Part shown: piece after piece, positions 1-5,663 of the stretch
Numbering within the stretch: the stretch's first letter is position 1
How the letters are laid out: each line of letters begins with the position of its first letter
Assembly: GCA_023380435.1 (NCBI GenBank)
Contig: JAMCRB010000038.1
Coordinates: 1 to 6,251, forward strand
Direction of reading: 5' to 3'
From: Candidatus Parvarchaeota archaeon
GTDB lineage: Archaea > Nanobdellota > Nanobdellia > Parvarchaeales > Parvarchaeaceae
DNA: 6,251 bases
Position numbers and translations under genes: made by a program
Notes under the pieces: generated by a model
What the model was told of the DNA's origin: nothing
The model's input: the letters and a program-made list of their open reading frames with translations, nothing else
Databases searched by the model: none

Positions 1-2050
1 TCTTGATTCTTATCCTGTTTGTCAAGCTCAATATCTTAGCCTCTGTTAAGTCATCCTCCTCTTTTAGCATCGAATTTACTTCCTTTGTGCTTGAGTCTAT
101 TATCTCTTTTATTTCTGCTTTAGCCGATTCAGGTATATCGAATTCGCTTATGTTAACGCTCATGCCCAATTTAAACAGAGTAAGGAGACCAAGTCTGTTT
201 ACCTGATCTATGAATTTTGCCGTAACATCTGAACCGTATCTTACGAAAAGGAACTGAATCAAGCTTCCGCTCTCCCTGCCTATTATAGACGAGTCTATTA
301 TACCAGTCTCAAGGTTTCCGCTCTTTATCTTTACAATCGAATCAGGGTCATTTGTGGTTTCATATGTCTTGCTTTTGCCCTCAAAATTCAAATCCGACGG
401 AAGAAGCATGCTGAAAATCTCTCTTCCCGTGTACTTTTTCTTTTTCAGCTCAACATCTACCCCGGAGTTGGATAACAGGAATTCAGCAGATCCGGAGTCT
501 ACTACTGTGTCCTTCTTTGTAAGAATCGCGCAGCCAGAGATGTAATCCTGTGTAGCGCCTATAAGCGGCAAACCATGCCTTGGAGAGACTATGTTCTTCT
601 TTATGTTTATTATCATGTCAGCCTCGGCGAGAGCTTCTTCATTCTGAAGAACGTGTATGTTCATTTCGTCGCCATCGAAGTCTGCATTGTAAGGAAGGGT
701 GGATGCCGGGTTTATTCTCAATGAATTGTAAGGCAGGACTTTTACGCTGTGGCCCATTATTGAAAGCCTGTGGAGAGACGGCTGCCTGTTGAAGAGTATG
801 ATGTCACCGTTTATCATGTGCCTTTCGACTATGTATCCTGGCTTTATCTCATCGATTATATTCTGCACAGTCGTCAATGTTATTTTCTTCTTGATTCCGT
901 CCGGTGTTATAATGTAGTTAGCACCTGGATAAGATTCAAAGTTCTTTATCAGTGCTTTCATTCTGTCTATGTTCATGTCAGTAACATATTCTGGGTATGT
1001 TACCTCTTTTGCTATTGTTATAGGGACTCCGACCTCATCAAATCTTAAGAATGCATCCGGTGATATGACTGACCTTGCCCCATAGTTCACGCGCCTTCCC
1101 AGCACTGAGCCTCTGAACCTTCCCTCTTTTCCTTTTATTCTGTCTTCAAGCGTCTTTAATTTCTTGTTGGATTTGTGCCTTGCGACCGGTACCTGTGCAG
1201 AGCCGTTCGATATGAAAGTGGTAACGTGGTATTGCAGAAGATCCCAAAGCTCGTCTATTATTATTTCAGGCGCGCCTGATTTTATGTTTTCAGCGAGTCT
1301 TTGATTTGTCCTGACTATATCCGTCAGCTTGTGTGTAAGATCATCTTCGCTTCTCTGGCCGTTTTCGAGCGTTATTGATGGCCTTATTGTTATGGGTGGC
1401 ACCGCAAACAGAGAGATTATCATCCATTCTGGCCTTGAATAATCCGGATCCAGTCCAAAGAACTGAAGATCTGAGTCTTTTATCTTTTCCAGCTTTTCTA
1501 GTATGTCAACGGCTGTCAGCTTCTGCCCGTTCAATAAAAATGTGTATGGTTTCTCAAGTTTTATCTTCTGCTGCTTTTCTTTGCAGAATGGGCAGACATT
1601 CACGTTCTTTGCGTGCTTTACTATGGCTTTTATGGTCTTTATCTTCTTCTGATATCCTTCGGTTGCCTCCGCAGATAGTATGGTTTCGCTAAGTTTTTTA
1701 AGGGATGCCTCCGGGATGAGTATCCTACCGCACGAATTACACGTAGCATTAACGAGATTGTATACGTATGGAACTGTCTTCAGGTTGAAAACCGGCCTTG
1801 CAAGCTCAACATGCCCGAAGTGGCCGGGACAGTCCTTTATTGTATTGCCGCAGGTTTTGCATAGCAGTCCAGGGTCTGTTACGCCAAGTCTCAAATCTGA
1901 GAGCCCTCCGTCGACCGGAAAACCATCTATGTCGTACAGTTCAGAGGATGTTATCGATACAACGCTCATTTTTTGGATTAATTTCGGCGATAATATACCA
2001 AATTCCAATCCAGTTATCTTGCTGAATATAAAGTTCGAATCTAATTTCAT
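1..2050 (-). CDS. rpoA1: DNA-directed RNA polymerase subunit A' (partial, C-terminus beyond window)
   Basis: N-terminal 683 residues of the archaeal counterpart of Rpb1/bacterial beta', which holds the clamp core and the catalytic Mg2+ site. It is read from the minus strand and stays open to the left edge. The ATG at 2050-2048 overlaps the rpoB' stop (ATGA). Visible landmarks: first zinc site C64-x2-C67 with CPGHFGH at 74-80; second zinc site C104/C107 and C153/C156; the strongly conserved ITIRPSITLENGQRSEDDLT stretch near 220-239; switch-2 segment RFRGSVLGRRVNYGARSVIS near 311-330; NRQPSLHR at 421-428; and the catalytic motif NADFDGDEMN at 455-464, with D457, D459 and D461 as metal ligands. 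The family's A' is about 870-900 residues, so roughly three quarters is present; the bridge helix is not. Odd points: GRRV where GKRV is usual in switch 2, and HVLQ instead of HVPQ after the metal motif. No intein interrupts the motif. Identification is certain; whether A'' is a separate gene cannot be seen here. Confidence 0.97.
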   Translation of the reverse strand, partial: MKLDSNFIFSKITGLEFGILSPKLIQKMSVVSITSSELYDIDGFPVDGGLSDLRLGVTDPGLLCKTCGNTIKDCPGHFGHVELARPVFNLKTVPYVYNLVNATCNSCGRILIPEASLKKLSETILSAEATEGYQKKIKTIKAIVKHAKNVNVCPFCKEKQQKIKLEKPYTFLLNGQKLTAVDILEKLEKIKDSDLQFFGLDPDYSRPEWMIISLFAVPPITIRPSITLENGQRSEDDLTHKLTDIVRTNQRLAENIKSGAPEIIIDELWDLLQYHVTTFISNGSAQVPVARHKSNKKLKTLEDRIKGKEGRFRGSVLGRRVNYGARSVISPDAFLRFDEVGVPITIAKEVTYPEYVTDMNIDRMKALIKNFESYPGANYIITPDGIKKKITLTTVQNIIDEIKPGYIVERHMINGDIILFNRQPSLHRLSIMGHSVKVLPYNSLRINPASTLPYNADFDGDEMNIHVLQNEEALAEADMIINIKKNIVSPRHGLPLIGATQDYISGCAILTKKDTVVDSGSAEFLLSNSGVDVELKKKKYTGREIFSMLLPSDLNFEGKSKTYETTNDPDSIVKIKSGNLETGIIDSSIIGRESGSLIQFLFVRYGSDVTAKFIDQVNRLGLLTLFKLGMSVNISEFDIPESAKAEIKEIIDSSTKEVNSMLKEEDDLTEAKILSLTNRIRIK

Positions 2051-3849
2051 ACGCGGCTCCCCACAAGTATCTTCGGATATATTCCGACTGATTTTAGTTC
2101 GTCCAGCATTATCTTAAACGAAGCGGAAACCTCAACAAGCCTTATCGGTGCGTTTTCTCCATCTATCGGACAGTAACCTACCTTTTTCTTTATATTATAT
2201 ACAGCGGTCATTCCGCATTTAGTGCAGACTGGCATGGTTACTTTATCCGAATCGAAACGCTCTTTCAAAGACATAGCTGCTCCATAAGCCACGAAGCAGT
2301 CCTTCTCCATCTCTCCAAGCCTAAGACCCCCATGCTTGGACTTTCCTTCCGTCGGCTGCCTGTTCAACAGCTGAACCGGACCTCTCGCCCTCCACTGGAT
2401 CTTGTTTGCAACGAAGTGCTTCAATCTTATATAAGCCATGTCACCGACAAATATCCTTACAGACATCTCCTCGCCGGTTATACCATTATACATAGTCTCT
2501 ACGCCGTTGTCCCTAAAGCCGTATTTCTTTAATTCTGCTCTAAGCTCCTCTTCTGGCTCTCCTGTAAAAGAAGTGCCATCGACGTATCTTCCGCCCATTG
2601 CTCCGACTTTCCCGCCTATGAGCTCAAGAAGGTAGGCTAAGGACATTCTTGCAGGAAGAGAATAAGGTGAAAACAAAAGGTCAGGGACGATTCCAGAATA
2701 AGTGAAAGGCATATCTTCCTGTGGCAGAATCATTCCGACTACTCCTTTTTGTCCGCTCCTAGATCCGAACTTATCGCCTATCTCTACTTTTCTTTCCTGT
2801 CTGACTTTAAGAGAAACATATTTGTTTCCTTCAGTAGTCGAAGTTATAAAAACATTTTCTACAATTCCATTCTCTCCGGTCCTGCACTCAAGCGATGATT
2901 CAACTTGTTTCTGCACACCCAGCCTGAACTTGTCTATCGATGATATGAAACGTGGGGGGGATACGCGGCCGATAAGAACATCGCCACTGTCTACGTGCGC
3001 ATTTGGAAATGCTATCCCGTCCTCATCGAGAAATTTGTAAGCATCCTCTGATCTGTATCCGCCTATATCTTTGTCCGGAACCGTTATCAGGTCGGTCTGT
3101 CCGCCGACGTATTTGGTCTCTTCTATCTTGTATGGCCTGAAAAACATCGACCTGAAAAGCCCTCTTTCCACGGATGATTTGTTTATTATAATAGCATCGT
3201 CCATATTGTAGCCAAGGTAAGAGATAACGGCCACTACTATGTTCTGCCCTATGACATGGTTCTTTATCCCGTCATTTTCGTATATTTTTGTCTTTACTAT
3301 CGGTATCTGTTGGTCAACTGCAATCATTGATTCATTGTCTGCCCTTATCAGGTAGTTGGTTGAATATATCCCCACCCCCTGCTGGACGCTTTTTACTGCC
3401 GGCACATTTCTGTGGGCGTTACTGTGATTCACAAACGGCAGCATAGCTGCCTGAGTACCAAAAATTGAAAGAGGGGTTATTTCAAGGTGCGTGTGTTCCG
3501 GAGTCAGGTCCTCCTCATTCAGCGCTATATAGGTGTTTTCTTCTTCGTCTGCGTCTATGTATTCTATCTTGCCTGCGGTTACCAAATCATCCCATTTTAT
3601 ATGGCCTTCTATAAGCATGTCTACGTCGTCTTTTGTGACCAGCGGTTTTCCGTTCTTTACGACTATCAAAGCGCGAGTAAGTCTTCCTCCATCGGAGTTT
3701 ATAAGCACTGTATCGGTTTCTTTTTTGTATCTTACGTTTACAAATTGCGGTATGTCCCCGCTGCGACGATCCTTTATTACGGCCTTTTCAAGAGCCGGTC
3801 CATCGTCAGTCCTACCGCACAATACGCCATTTATAAAAACAAAAGTCAT
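2047..3849 (-). CDS. rpoB1: DNA-directed RNA polymerase subunit B' (C-terminal half of the split B subunit)
   Basis: C-terminal part of the Rpb2/bacterial beta equivalent, 600 residues, a normal length for a split B'. It forms the hybrid-binding, wall and anchor regions and contributes NTP-contacting residues. Visible landmarks: MLPF..H..A.RN at 136-148, with R147 and Q157 matching E. coli beta R678 and Q688; SYLGYNMDDAIIINKSSVER at 210-229; GDKFGSRSGQKG at 358-369, with the two conserved active-site lysines K360 and K368; GIVPDLLFSPYSLPARM at 386-402; RARGPVQLLNRQPTEG at 487-502; GEMEKDC at 512-518; and a C-terminal zinc ribbon C542-x2-C545...C560-x2-D563. The ATG at 3849 overlaps the rpoB'' stop and the TGA overlaps the rpoA' start, both as ATGA. 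Several near-invariant positions differ: H to S365, NPH to SPY at 394-396, AHGA to AYGA at 521-524, and the fourth zinc cysteine to D563. The frame is intact, so this is not a pseudogene. Confidence 0.98.
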   Translation of the reverse strand: MTFVFINGVLCGRTDDGPALEKAVIKDRRSGDIPQFVNVRYKKETDTVLINSDGGRLTRALIVVKNGKPLVTKDDVDMLIEGHIKWDDLVTAGKIEYIDADEEENTYIALNEEDLTPEHTHLEITPLSIFGTQAAMLPFVNHSNAHRNVPAVKSVQQGVGIYSTNYLIRADNESMIAVDQQIPIVKTKIYENDGIKNHVIGQNIVVAVISYLGYNMDDAIIINKSSVERGLFRSMFFRPYKIEETKYVGGQTDLITVPDKDIGGYRSEDAYKFLDEDGIAFPNAHVDSGDVLIGRVSPPRFISSIDKFRLGVQKQVESSLECRTGENGIVENVFITSTTEGNKYVSLKVRQERKVEIGDKFGSRSGQKGVVGMILPQEDMPFTYSGIVPDLLFSPYSLPARMSLAYLLELIGGKVGAMGGRYVDGTSFTGEPEEELRAELKKYGFRDNGVETMYNGITGEEMSVRIFVGDMAYIRLKHFVANKIQWRARGPVQLLNRQPTEGKSKHGGLRLGEMEKDCFVAYGAAMSLKERFDSDKVTMPVCTKCGMTAVYNIKKKVGYCPIDGENAPIRLVEVSASFKIMLDELKSVGIYPKILVGSRV

Positions 3850-5333
3850 AATCCCTTTACCCCGTACTTTTTTATCTTTTCCAAAATTTCCTTGTAATCT
3901 ATTCCGTCATCTGATATCTTAGCCAGAACGGCTATGTTTTTCGTAAGGCCTATCTTTGGACCTTCTGGAGTTTCTATTGCGCAGAATCTTCCAAAGTTTG
4001 TACCATGAAGGTCCCTCGCCCTAAAATTCTCCCTGTTTGAAGTAAGAAGGGATTCCACTTTTCTCAGGTGTGATATAGTGGATGGGAAGCTGCGCCTGTC
4101 CAGGTGCTGTGTTATTCCGACTCTGCCGCCAACCCACTGGCCCGTTGCGAGCGCAGATTTTATCCTGGCGGTCAGCTGATCCGATGTGAATATGTACCTT
4201 GGACTTGGAACCTTGTCCCTCTTTATTCCCCTCTCGAAGTTATACTTTGCATCATTTATTACCTGCCTGAAAACGGATCTGAAAAGCATATCCATGTTGT
4301 AATACTCTGAATGAAGCCTCTTGTTCGAGTAGTGGTCTTTGTCTATTTCCGTCCCTTCCATTGCGTGTTTTAGGAGCAGCGACGCGACGTAAATCAAGTA
4401 TTCCGCCTTTATTCTTCTGGATTCCTTTGTCCTCCCCAGGAATGGCAGCAAAACCGAGTCTAAATTTGCCTCGGCTGTATCCTTTGGATGCATAGAGTGA
4501 AGCGATTTACCTATGTACTCAAGGGCTTCTTTCTCGCTCTCTGATTCAAACGCGGTAAGGTTCATGCTTATAGTATTTTCAATGTCTTCATTTCCCTGAG
4601 CTATTCTCTTTATCAATGTCTCGTCGCCAGAAACACCAAGTGCTTTTATCAGTGTAACTAGCGGTGCTTTCTTTACTTTTCCGAATGTTATGTAGATGAG
4701 GTTGTTTGAAGAAAGCTGTATTGAGTGCGGGACTTTTATCGTATCAGAATCTGCGAATATCTTGCATGAATATATGAAGCCTTCCTGGTTATCTTTGTTT
4801 ATCAGGATGTTATTTGGGGCCAAGTCCTCGGTGGTTATTATTATCCTCTCTGTACCGCTTATTATGAAATATCCGCCGGGATCATAAGGATCCTCTTTTG
4901 CTTTAATTAAGTCCTCCTGACTCATGCCGTACAGATTGCAGTACTTCGACTTTACAATCACTGGTATCCTGCCTATATTAACTTCTTCCTCTGCTATCTT
5001 CTCTTTATTGGCGAAATACGAAACGTTCAGCATCATCGGGGCGTCATATGTAAGATCTCTTATTCTCGCCTCCATTGGAGTTATAGATCTAGATATGCCA
5101 TCTGCTTCGAGGATGTCTGGCCTGCCAACTGTTATCTTGCCTAATTTTATCCTAAAGTCTTCAGCGCCTGTAGGTTTTATTACAGGCTCGATGTCTGATT
5201 CGCTGTCAATTATTTTCTGCAGACCTTTGTCAAGGAAATATTCAAACGAAGTTATGTGGTGCGCAGCCATGCCTCTTGATTGGAGCGCAGAGATCAGCAG
5301 TGCCTCTTGGAATTTTTTGTCCATAATAATCAC
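3846..5333 (-). CDS. rpoB2: DNA-directed RNA polymerase subunit B'' (N-terminal half of the split B subunit)
   Basis: N-terminal part of the Rpb2/beta equivalent, 495 residues, typical for archaeal B''. It builds the protrusion, lobe and the first half of the fork. Visible landmarks: TPMEARIRDLTYDAPM near 85-100; GRIPVIVKSKYCNL at 121-134; GGYFIISGTERIIITTEDLA at 153-172; DKDHYSNKRL at 331-340; VGITQHLDRRSFPSTISHLR at 405-424; and ARDLHGTNFGRFCAIETPEG at 439-458. It ends just before the NG-containing strand that opens B', which is the usual archaeal split point. The start is either GTG at 5333, overlapping the rpoH stop as GTGA, or ATG at 5324 (residue 4); neither has a convincing Shine-Dalgarno site. 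GTG fits the overlap pattern at the other two junctions, but ATG is a real alternative. Unusual residues are G444, A452 and K460 in the fork and a missing glycine near Y344. Confidence 0.97.
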   Translation of the reverse strand: MIIMDKKFQEALLISALQSRGMAAHHITSFEYFLDKGLQKIIDSESDIEPVIKPTGAEDFRIKLGKITVGRPDILEADGISRSITPMEARIRDLTYDAPMMLNVSYFANKEKIAEEEVNIGRIPVIVKSKYCNLYGMSQEDLIKAKEDPYDPGGYFIISGTERIIITTEDLAPNNILINKDNQEGFIYSCKIFADSDTIKVPHSIQLSSNNLIYITFGKVKKAPLVTLIKALGVSGDETLIKRIAQGNEDIENTISMNLTAFESESEKEALEYIGKSLHSMHPKDTAEANLDSVLLPFLGRTKESRRIKAEYLIYVASLLLKHAMEGTEIDKDHYSNKRLHSEYYNMDMLFRSVFRQVINDAKYNFERGIKRDKVPSPRYIFTSDQLTARIKSALATGQWVGGRVGITQHLDRRSFPSTISHLRKVESLLTSNRENFRARDLHGTNFGRFCAIETPEGPKIGLTKNIAVLAKISDDGIDYKEILEKIKKYGVKGL

Positions 5334-5563
5334 TTCGTAACGGCCCTGTAGTATTCTGATTCCCCGGCGGTTGGGCTCTTTCTGGTTATTTTTATGACAT
5401 CCCCCTCAGAAGCTTTTAATGCTTTGACGGCAGGATCGGTTAGTTTTATTTTTGGCAGGTCTTTTTTTGAAACCTTGAATTTATCGAGAAGGGATGCTAC
5501 TTCCTCTTGGGTTAATATCCTATAATTCGGAGACAAGCGACTTACAAAAACATCTATATCCAA
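5330..5563 (-). CDS. rpoH: DNA-directed RNA polymerase subunit H (Rpb5 C-terminal domain equivalent)
   Basis: Small archaeal polymerase subunit of 77 residues, matching the C-terminal globular domain of eukaryotic Rpb5, which binds the largest subunit near the downstream DNA. Family signatures are RILTQEEVASLLDKF at 15-29, LPKIKLTDPAVKAL at 36-49, and GDVIKITRKSPTAGESEYYR at 54-73, the hallmark C-terminal strand and loop. The start is TTG at 5563-5561. An in-frame TAA lies five codons upstream (5578-5576), with no ATG or GTG in between or inside the protein, and a GAGGT Shine-Dalgarno lies 7 nt before the TTG. It is the first gene of the operon, directly downstream of a BRE/TATA promoter, and its TGA overlaps the GTG of rpoB''. 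This position is the classical archaeal order H-B-A'. The HxIL motif near residues 14-17 of many homologues reads YRIL here. Confidence 0.97.
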   Translation of the reverse strand: MDIDVFVSRLSPNYRILTQEEVASLLDKFKVSKKDLPKIKLTDPAVKALKASEGDVIKITRKSPTAGESEYYRAVTK

Positions 5564-5570
5564 GCAGGCA

Positions 5571-5575
5571 ACCTC
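5571..5575 (-). promoter_or_regulatory. Shine-Dalgarno site of rpoH (decides the TTG start)
   Basis: GAGGT on the minus strand (5575 to 5571) matches the archaeal 16S rRNA anti-Shine-Dalgarno and ends 7 nt before the TTG at 5563. It is the clearest ribosome-binding site in the window and, with the in-frame TAA at 5578-5576, fixes the non-ATG start. The later operon genes have only weak G-rich stretches (GGGGTAAAGGG before rpoB', GGGGAG before rpoA'), which fits translation by coupling. Confidence 0.8.
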
Positions 5576-5616
5576 TTATAAAAACGATTTTGATGGTTAC
5601 TTATGATAATTTGTAG

Positions 5617-5631
5617 TATTTAAAGCTTTCG
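5617..5631 (-). promoter_or_regulatory. BRE/TATA promoter of the rpoH-rpoB''-rpoB'-rpoA' operon
   Basis: The minus strand reads CGAAAGC (5631 to 5625), a good TFB-recognition element, directly followed by the TATA box TTTAAATA (5624 to 5617). With the usual archaeal distance of about 25 bases from the TATA centre, transcription should begin near 5600-5592, giving a leader of roughly 30-37 nt that contains the rpoH Shine-Dalgarno. No second promoter of similar quality was seen at the later gene junctions, so this probably drives all four polymerase genes. Confidence 0.8.
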
Positions 5632-5633
5632 AT

Positions 5634-5647
5634 GGGAGATATATCCC
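5634..5647. repeat. Short inverted repeat upstream of the rpo promoter
   Basis: GGGA-N6-TCCC (arms 5634-5637 and 5644-5647) encloses and partly overlaps the 8-base palindrome GATATATC (5638-5645). It sits 2 bases upstream of the BRE and 2 bases downstream of the T-tract. It could be an operator for a regulator of the polymerase operon, or chance in an AT-rich spacer. The arms are only 4 bases, so support is weak. Confidence 0.3.
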
Positions 5648-5649
5648 TC

Positions 5650-5662
5650 AAAAGAAAGAAAA
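5650..5662 (-). terminator. T-rich archaeal terminator after the membrane protein gene
   Basis: One base after the TAA of the membrane protein the minus strand reads TTTTCTTTCTTTT (5662 to 5650), 11 of 13 bases being T. Archaeal polymerase terminates on such oligo-T runs without needing a hairpin. It lies between the upstream gene and the rpoH promoter, which is where termination would be expected. No strong stem precedes it. Assignment rests on position and composition only. Confidence 0.55.
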
Positions 5663-5663
5663 T

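Noticed and set aside
311..330. rpoA' coordinates aside, the A' switch-2 reading RVN instead of RVD (residues 320-322) as a novelty
   Set aside because: As I recall, Asn at this site is common in euryarchaeal A' proteins, so only the Lys-to-Arg before it (R319) is mildly unusual. The start and end given here are A' residue numbers; in the window this segment lies at about 1061-1120.
1680..2117. 145-residue plus-strand open frame
   Set aside because: Antisense to the start of rpoA' and end of rpoB', whose minus-strand frames carry clear family motifs; its translation has no recognisable pattern. The same holds for all other plus-strand frames.
2743..2778. Possible inteins at the polymerase catalytic motifs
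   Set aside because: The B' lysine loop, the A' DFDGD motif and the B'' fork are each continuous, with no inserted domain.
3846..3849. Frameshift breaking a fused rpoB into two pieces
   Set aside because: The break is at the known archaeal split point, both parts have normal lengths, and the ATGA overlap matches the other operon junctions.
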